Counted from the first letter of the stretch, positions 53,833 through 62,258 are shown. The stretch is DNA of 64,000 nt from Neobacillus cucumis (GCF_016908975.1 NZ_JAFBEX010000001.1:366686-430685), one strand, 5' to 3'. The notes: generated by a model from the sequence alone, not told the origin. Translations and numbers: made by a program.

Positions 53833-54798
53833 CTAAGGAATCAATAAAATTTTTCCTGTGCTCTTACGGCTCTCAAGATACCGGTGTGCTTCTTGGCCAT
53901 CACTCAGTCTAAAAATGGTCGGCTCTATTAACTTCATTTTCCCCTTTTCCATCCAACTAAATAACTCCTTTGAACGAATCAGCCGTTCTTCACGGGAAGT
54001 TAGTACATTCCATAAATCTCCGCCTGTCAGGGTCTTGGACGTATCCATTAACATTCTAGGATCCACTGGTGCCGGGTCTCCACCTGCCATTCCATAGAAA
54101 ACAACTGTTCCACCAATACATGTAACCTCAAAGCTGTCAAAAAGCGTTGAACCGACGGATTCATAGACCACATTCACCCCTTTTCCGCCCGTGTACTCGA
54201 AAACTTGCTTTTTCCAATCATCCTGATACAAGTAAACCACTTCTGCACCAACCTCTTTTGCAGCGGCAGCTTTTTCTTCGGAAGAAGTTAATCCAATGAC
54301 CCTTCCCCCGAGCAGGTTTACGATCTGGATGAGTAACTGTCCAACACCACCCGCCGCTGCATGAACCAATACAACATCATTCCTTTTCACAGCATAGCTA
54401 TCCCGAGTTAAATAGTGTGCGGTCAACCCTTGAAGCAATACGGATGCTGCATCATTCAATGGGACCGTATCCGGAACGGGGATTGCTTTTTCAAAAGGAA
54501 CAGCGACTAGTTCAGCATTCGCATAGGGTACATCGGCAAAAGCGATTCGGTCACCCTCTTTGATACCTTCTACATTGGCTCCCACCTCTTTTACAATTCC
54601 AGCCCCCTCATAACCTAAAATATATGGAGGTTTTCCTTCCAAATGATAGTTTCCTTTTCTTCTGTATATATCCGCAAAGTTCAATCCAATTGCATTCATT
54701 GTTAACAAAATTTCATCCGGACCGATAGCAGGTGGCTCTATTTCCGTGTATTCCAAAACTTCCGGTCCCCCAAATTGATTAAACACAAGTGCTTTCAA
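53833..54798 (-). CDS. NADPH:quinone reductase-type zinc-independent alcohol dehydrogenase family protein
   Basis: This 321-aa medium-chain dehydrogenase/reductase has a GroES-like N-domain (NAIGLNFADIYRRKGNY..GYEGAGIVKEVG) and a Rossmann domain with VLVHAAAGGVGQLLIQIVNLLGGRVIGLTSSEEK (NADPH). The zinc-binding cysteines are absent, as in Qor/zeta-crystallin. A TTG start at 54798 follows GAGGG. It lies just upstream of the MBL gene in the same direction. Confidence 0.87.
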   Translation of the reverse strand: MKALVFNQFGGPEVLEYTEIEPPAIGPDEILLTMNAIGLNFADIYRRKGNYHLEGKPPYILGYEGAGIVKEVGANVEGIKEGDRIAFADVPYANAELVAVPFEKAIPVPDTVPLNDAASVLLQGLTAHYLTRDSYAVKRNDVVLVHAAAGGVGQLLIQIVNLLGGRVIGLTSSEEKAAAAKEVGAEVVYLYQDDWKKQVFEYTGGKGVNVVYESVGSTLFDSFEVTCIGGTVVFYGMAGGDPAPVDPRMLMDTSKTLTGGDLWNVLTSREERLIRSKELFSWMEKGKMKLIEPTIFRLSDGQEAHRYLESRKSTGKILLIP

Positions 54799-54904
54799 AT
54801 GATTCCCTCATTCATTCTAATTTTTTATCATTACTCCCTTATATTATTTAGAAATCCCGTATAGAAAGCAAGAAAGGGAATTCAATCTTCTTAGATACGA
54901 AAAA

Positions 54905-54928
54905 GCGGCAGGATAACACCCGCCGCCT
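54905..54928 (-). terminator. terminator downstream of the 211-aa gene
   Basis: GGCGGCGGG and CCTGCCGC pair around TGTTAT, then T5 on the minus strand. Confidence 0.8.
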
Positions 54929-54938
54929 TTACTTTCAA

Positions 54939-55574
54939 TCAAGGAATCGTAATTTCCAATTTACCTTCGAGGTTCGTGATCTCAACCACCTTATCATCAA
55001 ACAAATACGGTGTATCGTAACGGTCTTGCTTTTTGATATCGACATAAGTATTATTTGCTGTCAGGACTGGAAACACCGCGTTTGTTTTCTTTAAAAAATT
55101 CTGGGTAATCTCAAGCTCTGCCATTAAAATAATTTGTTTATTGGAAAGAGCAAAAAATAATTTCCCAATTTCACGGTCATCCTCGATGATTTTCACCTGC
55201 TGTAGAAGTGAAATCAGGCAGGTAACAAAATCATTCACCTGCTCATTTGATAACCCATTTAACTCAGCAGCTGCCAAAGCCTTATTGATGCCATTCTTAA
55301 TTTCTTTAAATGAAAAGACATCTTCAATTCGAAAAGCTGATTTTGTTTTCCCGAGACTTTCAAATCTCTTTTTCGTTTCGAAAAGGTATTGTTTCACAAA
55401 ACCCTGATGTTCTTCACGCTCCATCACAAAATCAGCCAGCTCATCTATGCTCTGAATCTCTTTACTTTTATTCCGGATAGCTGGTAAAAAACCATAAATA
55501 TCTTTTTCATCAAAGGTGTTTCCCACCAATTTTTCATAATAATAATTTAATAGTGAATGCTGTTTCTTATCCAT
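54939..55574 (-). CDS. hypothetical protein, 211 aa
   Basis: ATG 55574 follows GGAGACA. The chain is helical, acidic and basic in turn (MDKKQHSLLNYYYEKLVGNTFDEKDIYGFLPAIRNKSKEI.. FVMEREEHQGFVKQYL.. FSFKEIKNGINKALAAAELNGLS..), ending in a beta-rich tail (TPYLFDDKVVEITNLEGKLEITIP). No signal, membrane helix or known motif is seen. It is monocistronic with its own terminator. Confidence 0.7.
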   Translation of the reverse strand: MDKKQHSLLNYYYEKLVGNTFDEKDIYGFLPAIRNKSKEIQSIDELADFVMEREEHQGFVKQYLFETKKRFESLGKTKSAFRIEDVFSFKEIKNGINKALAAAELNGLSNEQVNDFVTCLISLLQQVKIIEDDREIGKLFFALSNKQIILMAELEITQNFLKKTNAVFPVLTANNTYVDIKKQDRYDTPYLFDDKVVEITNLEGKLEITIP

Positions 55575-56007
55575 GGTTGTCTCCTAAATGTATGATCTAC
55601 ATTCTATTGTACAATATAGGAGACTCAAATCTACTAAGATTTCAAAAGATATTCATAGCATTCTCTATCTAGAGGACTCATCCTTCTCTTTAAAAAAATA
55701 CCCTATGCCTTTGCTTACTAGTGGATTCCCGGCTTTTTTGGGTAAGCTAATCATAACAGGACAAAAATGGACACATAAGCCGATTAAAAAGCACTGCCAT
55801 AGTAATGAAGAATATGTTCTAAGTGGGAATACTATCTGTGGTTAACAATGATTATCTCGGATTGAATGCTTCTTGGTTTTTCAAAAATCATCCAAAAAGC
55901 CCATCTATTTCTATTTCATCTTTGATATAATGGTTGTATTCTCCTAAATTCCTACATAGAACCCACAAAAAACTATTTTTCATTAAATATCAAAAGGAGG
56001 CTCCAAT
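55575..56007. other. intergenic region without a supported gene
   Basis: The divergent promoters of the 211-aa gene and the guanylate-kinase-like gene must lie here. A plus-strand frame of 85 codons (55588-55845) contains a protein-like stretch (MPLLTSGFPAFLGKLIITGQ..HCHSNEEYVLSG) but has no ribosome binding site, so it may be a remnant. No repeats of the other families are seen. Confidence 0.4.
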
Positions 56008-56595
56008 ATGTATCAAATCAAAGGAAAAGAAAAAATATTTGTTTATACTGGACCTGATGGATCGGGGCGAAAGACAATTGCGAAAATGGTCGCTACCGCG
56101 TTTGATATGGAAACTGTCATCTCTTACACCACCCGTTCGCCACGACACTATGAAAAAGATGGTGAAGACTACCACTTTGTTAGCGAAGAAAATTTTAAAC
56201 AGATGGATTCAAAAGAAGAATTTCTTGAAAGTGTTGAGATCGATGGTATTCATTATGGAATTCGTGAAAAGGACATCGTTGATGCTTTTCAAAATCATGA
56301 CTACGTCTATTTAACCTTAAATCCTGAAGGAACTGAAAAGTTAAAAAAGATGTATGGTGATAATGTAGTCCGAATTTTCATTTATGCTGACCGTGATACC
56401 GTTATCCAAAGGCAGCATGCTCGGCAGGATCCCGATGATGCGATTGAGCGGCATATGACCCACTATGACGAAACCCTGGGTTACAAAAATAGCTGTGAAT
56501 ATGCCTATGAAAATTATGATTCCCCACAAGTAGCCTATCAAATCAGTGAGTTAATCGAATCATTCTTAGACAGGAATTTAACCATAACGGATTAA
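56008..56595 (+). CDS. guanylate kinase-like protein
   Basis: This 195-aa P-loop kinase of the guanylate kinase family has a P-loop GPDGSGRKT (canonical Gmk is GPSGVGKGT), ISYTTRSPRHYEKDGEDYHFVSEENF (GMP-binding arginines) and FLESVEIDGIHYGI. The P-loop has Arg before the usual Lys, which remains. AAAGGAGGC precedes the ATG. It is not next to rpoZ, so it is a paralogue of housekeeping Gmk. Confidence 0.82.
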   Translation: MYQIKGKEKIFVYTGPDGSGRKTIAKMVATAFDMETVISYTTRSPRHYEKDGEDYHFVSEENFKQMDSKEEFLESVEIDGIHYGIREKDIVDAFQNHDYVYLTLNPEGTEKLKKMYGDNVVRIFIYADRDTVIQRQHARQDPDDAIERHMTHYDETLGYKNSCEYAYENYDSPQVAYQISELIESFLDRNLTITD

Positions 56596-56603
56596 TAATA
56601 GCC

Positions 56604-56643
56604 TAAAAAAGACAAACTGTGCACTAAGCAGTTTGTCTTTTTT
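56604..56643 (+). terminator. terminator after the guanylate kinase-like gene
   Basis: AAAAAAGACAAACTG and CAGTTTGTCTTTTTT pair around TGCACTAAG. Confidence 0.88.
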
Positions 56644-56650
56644 AGTGCAC

Positions 56651-56710
56651 TGGACATAGGAAAATAAATATGATATAGTTACCTAGGATAACTATTACTG
56701 TTGGTAACTA
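56651..56710 (+). promoter_or_regulatory. promoter and palindromic operator of the marR-MFS operon
   Basis: TGGACA (56651-56656), 17-nt spacer, TATAGT (56674-56679). AGTTACCTAGGATAACT overlaps the -10 and start, and GGTAACTA follows at about 56703. Overlap with the start point fits autorepression by the MarR protein. Confidence 0.6.
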
Positions 56711-56724
56711 TTTATATTAAAGAG

Positions 56725-57153
56725 GTGTTAGGAATTAAAACTTCTCAAAAGTTCTTTCATCAATTATTGATGCTCTACCGGCCATTTGAAAATAGGCTTA
56801 ATGTTCATCTCGCTGAGCACCAGCTGTATCGAGCTCAATGGACGATATTGTACTACTTGGCCCATAACGGTTCAGTAACGCTTGTGGAACTATCCCATTA
56901 TATGGGGGTTGAAAAACCTACCGTTACTAGAACAATGAGCCGCTTAGAGGAATTGGGATATGTCGAGCATGTACCTGGTAAGGATAAGCGTGAAAAGAGA
57001 ATGCAGCTTTCTGAAGCAGGTAAACAAGTTTATAAGGATGTTCGGGTAACAATTGACGATTACGAGCAGGCTATTTTAGAAGGGATTACAGAGCAGGAGC
57101 AAATGGAGACTATCCGGATCATGGAAGAAATACGAAAAAATATTACAAAGTAA
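56725..57153 (+). CDS. MarR-family transcriptional regulator
   Basis: This winged-helix repressor of about 142 aa (AQWTILYYLAHNGSVTLVELSHYMGVEKPTVTRTMSRLEELGYVEHVPGKDKREKRMQLSEAGKQ) has family length and wing. The start is unsettled: AGAGGTG (56721-56727) best fits an ATT at 56734, while the GTG at 56725 and a TTG at 56701 are the conventional options. It is followed 12 bp later by an MFS exporter gene, which it probably controls. Confidence 0.87.
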   Translation: MLGIKTSQKFFHQLLMLYRPFENRLNVHLAEHQLYRAQWTILYYLAHNGSVTLVELSHYMGVEKPTVTRTMSRLEELGYVEHVPGKDKREKRMQLSEAGKQVYKDVRVTIDDYEQAILEGITEQEQMETIRIMEEIRKNITK

Positions 57154-57165
57154 GGTGTTAATAAA

Positions 57166-58368
57166 GTGAATTCATCACGATTATGGACAAAAGATTTTAT
57201 CATTATTTCAGGTATTAACTTTTTAATTAATCTTGTGTTTTATCTACTTATAGTCATTATTGGGGAGTATGCAGTAGATCAGTTTCATGCCTCAACGAGT
57301 GAGGCCGGTCTAGTAACAGGTATCTTCATCATTGGTTCACTAATTGGCAGGCTTTTTACCGGTCGCTTTATTGAATCACTTGGCCGCAGAAAAACTTTAT
57401 TTATTGGTCTAATTTTCTTTATCTTGACCACACTTCTCTATCTAATTAGTTCAAATATCGGTATTATGCTAACAACCCGTCTATTACATGGTATAGCTGC
57501 TGGTATTGTGGGAACGGCTACTGGTACAGTGGCAGCACAAATTATTCCAGCTGCACGGAAAGCAGAGGGAATTGGTTATTTTAGCATGAGTACTACTCTT
57601 GCAACAGCCGTAGGTCCGTTTATCGGTCTTTTTATGACGCAGCATACCACTTTCCATATGATATTTATTTTTTCAAGTGTATTAGGGGTTATTAGTTTCA
57701 TTACTTCCTTGTTCGTCTATATACCAGCCCTTACCGTTACGGCAAAACAACCTGTGGCCGAGCCAAAAAGCTTTACTCTTTCTCAATTTATTGAGCCAAA
57801 GGCAGTGCCGATTGCCATCATCACTCTTGTGATTTCATTTTGTTATTCAAGTGTCCTTTCCTTTATTAAATTCTATGCAAATGAAATTAACTTAGTAAGT
57901 GCGGCAAGCTTTTTCTTTCTTGTTTATTCCATTGCTGTTTTATTCTCACGCCCATTTACAGGTCGCTTGATGGATACAAAAGGCGCAAACTATATTATGT
58001 ATCCTGGCTTTGTTATTTTAGCTGGTGGAATGGTGTTATTAAGTTCAGTTAACACAGGTATAATGTTACTTGTGGCCGGAGCCTTAATTGGTCTTGGCTT
58101 TGGGAATATGCAATCAAGCACACAGGCCATTGCTGTAAAATTAACATTACCGCAACGTATGGGATTAGCCACTTCTACCTTTTTTATTGCACTTGATGCT
58201 GGGCTTGGTTTTGGACCCTATCTACTGGGTTTTATTATTCCAGTTACAGGTTATAGATCGTTGTATGCCATCCTTGGGATTGTTGTCTTCCTATCTACGG
58301 TTCTTTATTATTTCTTACATGGGAAAAAGGAGCATGATTTAAGAGCAAATCTTAAAACAGCGGCATAG
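57166..58368 (+). CDS. MFS transporter, drug-efflux-like
   Basis: This 400-aa major facilitator protein has about 12 helices, the motif-A-like GSLIGRLFTGRFIESLGRRKTLFIG and a second FSRPFTGRLMDTKGANYIMYPG. The GTG start follows AAGGTG. It is transcribed with the marR gene upstream, an arrangement typical of inducible efflux pumps of the YfiS/YdhP-like group. The substrate is unknown. A strong terminator follows. Confidence 0.87.
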   Translation: MNSSRLWTKDFIIISGINFLINLVFYLLIVIIGEYAVDQFHASTSEAGLVTGIFIIGSLIGRLFTGRFIESLGRRKTLFIGLIFFILTTLLYLISSNIGIMLTTRLLHGIAAGIVGTATGTVAAQIIPAARKAEGIGYFSMSTTLATAVGPFIGLFMTQHTTFHMIFIFSSVLGVISFITSLFVYIPALTVTAKQPVAEPKSFTLSQFIEPKAVPIAIITLVISFCYSSVLSFIKFYANEINLVSAASFFFLVYSIAVLFSRPFTGRLMDTKGANYIMYPGFVILAGGMVLLSSVNTGIMLLVAGALIGLGFGNMQSSTQAIAVKLTLPQRMGLATSTFFIALDAGLGFGPYLLGFIIPVTGYRSLYAILGIVVFLSTVLYYFLHGKKEHDLRANLKTAA

Positions 58369-58378
58369 ATATAGGTAA

Positions 58379-58408
58379 GAGGCGAAATGCTTTCGCCTCT
58401 TTTTTTAT
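58379..58408 (+). terminator. terminator after the MFS gene
   Basis: AGAGGCGAAA and TTTCGCCTCT pair around TGC, followed by T7. Confidence 0.88.
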
Positions 58409-58482
58409 ACATGTTTACCTTTGCATAAGACCTGTTTACGGGCAATATGCTTAAATAAGCATCCTAATAAAGGAGTTGTTCG

Positions 58483-58674
58483 ATGATGGCCATTTTAAAT
58501 AAGCTGGCATTATTCTTTGTCATTTTGTATTCCGTTTTTATCTTGATCAATACTTATTTAGGAGAAAGTGAACGGCTTCAATCGAATATGATGGTTTTTT
58601 TAATGAATGGTTTTGCTTATATTGTGTCAGCAATGGAAGTGGAAAAAGAGAAACAAATTGTGTTAGAAACCTGA
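58483..58674 (+). CDS. 63-aa membrane protein
   Basis: AAAGGAG lies 7 nt before ATG 58483. Two hydrophobic stretches (LNKLALFFVILYSVFILINTYL and MMVFLMNGFAYIVSAM) flank a short polar loop, and the C-terminus is charged (EVEKEKQIVLET). Monocistronic, function unknown. Confidence 0.65.
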   Translation: MMAILNKLALFFVILYSVFILINTYLGESERLQSNMMVFLMNGFAYIVSAMEVEKEKQIVLET

Positions 58675-58695
58675 AATGGCTGGAGGCTTATTTGA

Positions 58696-58774
58696 GGGCT
58701 TAGAAAATTTAATTAAACGTTTGGTTAGTTTTTTACATTTTTTAATCAAACGTTTAATTAATTCCAAAAAGCCC
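58696..58774. other. long imperfect hairpin with an inner near-palindrome
   Basis: GGGCTT (58696) faces AAGCCC (58774). Inside, TTAATTAAACGTTTGGTTA pairs with TAATCAAACGTTTAATTAA around a T-rich loop. TTTTATATT follows. A third related box, ATCGTTTGATTAGTT, lies at 58804-58818. It could be a terminator, a folded repeat or repeated operators. Confidence 0.6.
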
Positions 58775-58826
58775 TTTTATATTAAGAGCTCACACTTCTA
58801 ACAATCGTTTGATTAGTTTCCCAAAT

Positions 58827-58866
58827 AAAAGAAGCCTTACCCAAATGCGTTGTAAGGCTTCTTTTT
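58827..58866. terminator. bidirectional terminator
   Basis: AAAAGAAGCCTTAC and GTAAGGCTTCTTTTT pair around CCAAATGCGTT. Confidence 0.85.
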
Positions 58867-58872
58867 CTGAAA

Positions 58873-59391
58873 TCACCCTGTTAGGAGCTTCATTTTTTCT
58901 CGGATGGTTGAAAGATACCCTCTAACAGTTCGTAACATCGGCTTGCTATCTGTTGCTTCTATTATAATTGGCTCTTCTGCTATCTCCGTTCGATTGCACT
59001 CTTCATCCATCAGTTCTTGAGAATAAATCCGCTTGCCGGAAATAATCCTGCGAATGGAATAAACCAAATCCTCACTGGGGCTATCTTTCAGTAAATATCC
59101 TCTAACATCTGCTTTTAGCGCCCTCTGCCAATAGCCTTTTCTAGCAAAAGTGGTTAATATTATCACCTTGCAGCCTAATGACTTTAAAATCTCGGCGGCT
59201 TCCAGTCCACTTATAATCAGCATATCTATATCCATCAGACAAACATCAGGCTTTAAAGCATGTACCAGGTTAATGGCCTCTTCCCCATTTGCCGCATGTC
59301 CAACTACCTTCATATCGTCTTCCAAATTGAGAAGGGAACTAATGGTTTCACATAGTATTTCCTGATCTTCCGCTATCACAATTCGAATCAC
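58873..59391 (-). CDS. DesR-like response regulator with a shortened DNA-binding domain
   Basis: This 172-aa protein has a complete receiver domain (IRIVIAEDQEILCETISSLL, phospho-acceptor Asp in VCLMDIDML, Thr in VIILTTFARKGYW, Lys in YLLKDSPSEDLVYSIRRI). The LuxR-type helix-turn-helix is reduced: the LTERE-type first half is missing and only TVRGYLSTIREKM, like the recognition helix of DesR, remains. GTG 59391 follows GGAGAG. It lies 70 bp downstream of the desaturase gene; no DesK kinase is present. Confidence 0.78.
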   Translation of the reverse strand: MIRIVIAEDQEILCETISSLLNLEDDMKVVGHAANGEEAINLVHALKPDVCLMDIDMLIISGLEAAEILKSLGCKVIILTTFARKGYWQRALKADVRGYLLKDSPSEDLVYSIRRIISGKRIYSQELMDEECNRTEIAEEPIIIEATDSKPMLRTVRGYLSTIREKMKLLTG

Positions 59392-59463
59392 ATAAGTTCT
59401 CTCCTTATCTGGCGGCTTGGTAATAAACCACAACTCTCTCTTAGCGAAAAAGATGTCAACAAT

Positions 59464-60495
59464 TTATAGTTCTGGTTTTGCTTGAACAGAGATCCTCTTT
59501 TTTACTACAGCTTTAATGTCTTTAAAGGTAACAAAGTTCTTCGCTTTTTCGTCCCAGAGACGGAAGCGTAATGAACGGAGGCTTGTCGCTAGCGAGATTG
59601 TTGGAACATGCTGTAATGGTGTTGTATTTTTGTGTACCTCTTCTAATTTATAATTAGGCACTCTTGGACTTAAGTGATGCACATGGTGAAAACCAATATT
59701 TCCTGTTAACCATTGTAATACTTTCGGCAGCTTGTAAAAAGAGCTTCCTTCCACCGCAGCTAATACATATTCCCACTCTTTATCATGCTCAAAATAAGAA
59801 TCCTCAAAGGTGTGCTGCACATAGAACAGCCAAATTCCTGCTGCGCCTGAAATCATGAAAATCGTTCCTTGAACTGCTAAGAATGACTGCCAGCCGATTG
59901 CTAAGCAAAGCAATGCAATTAACGCAACGATGATAACATTCGTCAGATACGTGTTGTTACGTTCTTTTGTTCTTGCACCTTTACGGTTAAATCTATTTTT
60001 TAAAAGGAATACATAAATGGGACCAAGTCCAAACATAACCAAAGGATTGCGGTAGAACCTATAGGCTAAACGGGTTCTCAGCGGTGCAGCGATATACTCT
60101 TCAACCGTAAGGGTCCAAATATCTCCTGTCCCGCGCTTATCTAAATTGCCGCTTGTTGCATGGTGAACAGAGTGGTCATGCCCCCATTGATCAAAAGGAT
60201 GTAAGGTTAATACACCCATACACGTTCCAAGAATACGGTTGGCACGGCGGCTTTTAAAGAAAGAATAGTGGGTGCAATCATGGAAAATAATGAAAATTCT
60301 TGTCAGAAAGCCCGCTGCTATCACCATCGGTACCAATGCTAACCAATAAGAAACCGATAGGCTTAAGTAAGCTATATACCAAAGGGCAATAAATGGGACT
60401 ACAGTGTTGAAGATTTGTATGACACTTTCCTTAGTCGTTGACTTTTCAAACGGAGCTACTTGTTTTCTCAAATTTTTCGTATCATGTAAGGTCAT
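59464..60495 (-). CDS. des: membrane fatty acid desaturase (Des-like)
   Basis: This 343-aa acyl-lipid desaturase introduces a double bond into membrane phospholipid acyl chains, chiefly in the cold. The three His boxes that bind the di-iron centre are HDCTHYSF, HSVHHATSGNLD and HHVHHLSP. Four to six membrane helices are present. GGAAGGG precedes the ATG. In B. subtilis des is controlled by DesKR; here a shortened DesR-like gene follows. A TGTCATATGACA palindrome lies upstream. Confidence 0.92.
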   Translation of the reverse strand: MTLHDTKNLRKQVAPFEKSTTKESVIQIFNTVVPFIALWYIAYLSLSVSYWLALVPMVIAAGFLTRIFIIFHDCTHYSFFKSRRANRILGTCMGVLTLHPFDQWGHDHSVHHATSGNLDKRGTGDIWTLTVEEYIAAPLRTRLAYRFYRNPLVMFGLGPIYVFLLKNRFNRKGARTKERNNTYLTNVIIVALIALLCLAIGWQSFLAVQGTIFMISGAAGIWLFYVQHTFEDSYFEHDKEWEYVLAAVEGSSFYKLPKVLQWLTGNIGFHHVHHLSPRVPNYKLEEVHKNTTPLQHVPTISLATSLRSLRFRLWDEKAKNFVTFKDIKAVVKKRISVQAKPEL

Positions 60496-60568
60496 TTTAG
60501 TAAATTCCCTTCCTTCGTTGTCTTTTTTTTAATTATAAAGGAAGGGATTTGTCCATGTTAGTAGCAGG

Positions 60569-60599
60569 TGTCATATGACAACCATGATAATTGTCATAT
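60569..60599 (-). promoter_or_regulatory. candidate operator upstream of des
   Basis: The palindrome TGTCATATGACA (60569-60580) is followed by TTGTCATAT (60591-60599). Paired sites of this kind suit dimeric response regulators. Which protein binds is unknown. Confidence 0.5.
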
Positions 60600-60617
60600 T
60601 TAAAGTGGAAATATTAA

Positions 60618-60638
60618 AAATGGTGTCAGGCACCATTG
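60618..60638. repeat. GGTGTCAGGCACC palindromic repeat
   Basis: AAATGGTGTCAGGCACCATT, second copy of the short palindrome seen at 45206. Confidence 0.55.
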
Positions 60639-60826
60639 ATTTTACTCGGTTTATGGAGGATTATCTGGAATAAATTACATAATGAAATTTCAAGTTTTTT
60701 TGTTGACTCTTCTTTTCTCGGTATCCATTTCAGGCAAAAGGCGCTGTTTTAGTCTCTCTTTATTTTGATTATTTACCTTATGCACTATAATCGTACTAAA
60801 CAGGTGTAATAAAAGAAGGTGATGTA

Positions 60827-61792
60827 TTGACTAATATTAGGGATTTAGCCAAGATGGCTGGGGTGTCGGTAACAACCGTTTCGCGGGTTCTTAATAACCA
60901 TCCATATGTAAGTGAGGAAAAACGAAATGCTGTTCTAGCAGCTATTAATGAGAGCAAGTATCATCCAAATATTAATGCGATCCATTTAAGTATGGGAAAG
61001 ACTTTTCTAATTGGTGTCGTCGTACCCTTTATTGACCATCCATACTTTTCTCTTTTAATGAAGGGGATTGCAGCGGAAGCCTTAGAAAATAACTATAAAC
61101 TTGTCCTTTTCCAAACCAACTATGAGAAGGCAAAGGAACTTGAAGCACTAAAAATGCTAAAACAAAAGCAGATAGATGCCTTAATTATCTGTTCACGAAT
61201 CTCCGATTGGTCGTTGATTAAAGAATATTTGGTCTATGGACCGATTATTTTATGCGAAGATACTCGGGGAAGAAATGTATCCTCTACTTTTGTAGACCAC
61301 TATCAAGGTTTTATGACCGCTCTTGAATACTTATATCATAAAGGGCATCGAAAAATTGGGTATTGTATTTACCGCAGCACAGGTACTAATAGTAAAAATA
61401 GAGCATTGGCCTATCTGCATTTTATTGAAAAATATCAACTCCCGTTCGATCCTAAATATATTATTAGTGACTGTTTTCGCTTTGAGGATGGAAAAAAAGT
61501 AGTTGATTTGATTCAACAAATGCCCAATCCTCCTTCAGCCTTGCTGGTTACAAGTGATGAGGTGGCAGCCGGGATTGTGACCAGCGCGCAAAATCGGAAT
61601 ATCTCAATTCCAAATGATTTAGCCATTATTGGATTTAATAATCAGCCCATTGCCGAAATGATGAATATTACAACGATCGAAATCCCGCTAATGGAGATTG
61701 GCAGGAAACTATTTTTGCAGGGGATTCATGATAGTGACAAAATTAGTTTTCAAGAGTTGCCCCTTATGTTAATTGAACGTGAATCCGTATGA
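60827..61792 (+). CDS. LacI-family transcriptional regulator
   Basis: This 321-aa regulator has the helix-turn-helix MTNIRDLAKMAGVSVTTVSRVLNNHPYVSEEKRNAVLAAI and a sugar-binding-protein-like domain. The TTG start follows GAAGGTGATG. The palindrome TGAAACGCGTTTCA in the next promoter (61857-61870) is LacI-type in form, so local regulation is likely. The gene it once controlled appears to be missing. Confidence 0.86.
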   Translation: MTNIRDLAKMAGVSVTTVSRVLNNHPYVSEEKRNAVLAAINESKYHPNINAIHLSMGKTFLIGVVVPFIDHPYFSLLMKGIAAEALENNYKLVLFQTNYEKAKELEALKMLKQKQIDALIICSRISDWSLIKEYLVYGPIILCEDTRGRNVSSTFVDHYQGFMTALEYLYHKGHRKIGYCIYRSTGTNSKNRALAYLHFIEKYQLPFDPKYIISDCFRFEDGKKVVDLIQQMPNPPSALLVTSDEVAAGIVTSAQNRNISIPNDLAIIGFNNQPIAEMMNITTIEIPLMEIGRKLFLQGIHDSDKISFQELPLMLIERESV

Positions 61793-61800
61793 TTTTATAT

Positions 61801-61829
61801 AGGACTTATCCGTAGTAAAGTCCTTTTCT
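61801..61829 (+). terminator. terminator after the LacI gene
   Basis: AGGACTT and AAGTCCT pair around ATCCGTAGTA, followed by TTTCTTATG. Confidence 0.7.
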
Positions 61830-61850
61830 TATGTAAAAAATAAAAAGCCC

Positions 61851-61879
61851 TTGACCTGAAACGCGTTTCATACAATATT
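61851..61879 (+). promoter_or_regulatory. promoter with LacI-type operator in its spacer
   Basis: TTGACC (61851-61856), 17-nt spacer holding the perfect palindrome TGAAACGCGTTTCA (61857-61870), then AATATT (61874-61879). Confidence 0.65.
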
Positions 61880-61895
61880 CTTTAAATGCAAAAAG

Positions 61896-61951
61896 ATACA
61901 ACATCTAGTCGGCGTGATCAGGGTTCCCTGAGCGTTACGGCGGTGTTGTAT
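61896..61951 (+). other. hairpin in the 5' untranslated region
   Basis: ATACAACATC and GGTGTTGTAT pair (one GU), with an inner TCAG/CTGA. No T run follows, so it is not a terminator. Confidence 0.5.
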
Positions 61952-61967
61952 TGATTCTGAGGTATAG

Positions 61968-62060
61968 ATGATGAATAAACAAATCATTTTTTTCGATATT
62001 GATGAGGACATTACTTGTTTTCTAAAACCAATAAAATTCAAAATATACACGCATAAAAAA
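61968..62060 (+). pseudogene. N-terminal remnant of a HAD-family phosphatase
   Basis: MMNKQIIFFDIDEDITCFLK resembles the HAD start FFDIDGTL with the DxDGT motif altered to DIDED. The frame then runs into the tRNA terminator and antisense of tRNA genes. The rest of the hydrolase is absent. The promoter at 61851 still looks intact. Confidence 0.5.
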
Positions 62061-62095
62061 ACACCTGACTCCTATATTGGAATCAGGTATTTTTT
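62054..62095 (-). terminator. terminator of the rRNA-tRNA operon
   Basis: On the minus strand ATACCTGATTCC and GGAGTCAGGTGT pair around AATATA, then T7. It follows tRNA-Ile directly. Confidence 0.88.
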
Positions 62096-62097
62096 AG

Positions 62098-62171
<74 letters not shown>

Positions 62172-62175
62172 CTAT

Positions 62176-62249
62176 TGGAGCGGGTGATGGGAATCGAACC
62201 CACTACATCAGCTTGGAAGGCTGAGGTTTTACCAGTAAACTACACCCGC
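62176..62249 (-). tRNA. tRNA-Gly (TCC)
   Basis: Acceptor GCGGGTG/CACCCGC, anticodon TCC (CTTCCAA), T-arm GGTTCGATTCC, CCA encoded. Confidence 0.95.
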
Positions 62250-62258
62250 ATATTAATT

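Noticed and set aside
55588..55845. 85-codon plus-strand frame upstream of the guanylate kinase-like gene
   Set aside because: No ribosome binding site and no recognised family; recorded only as a possible remnant in the intergenic entry.
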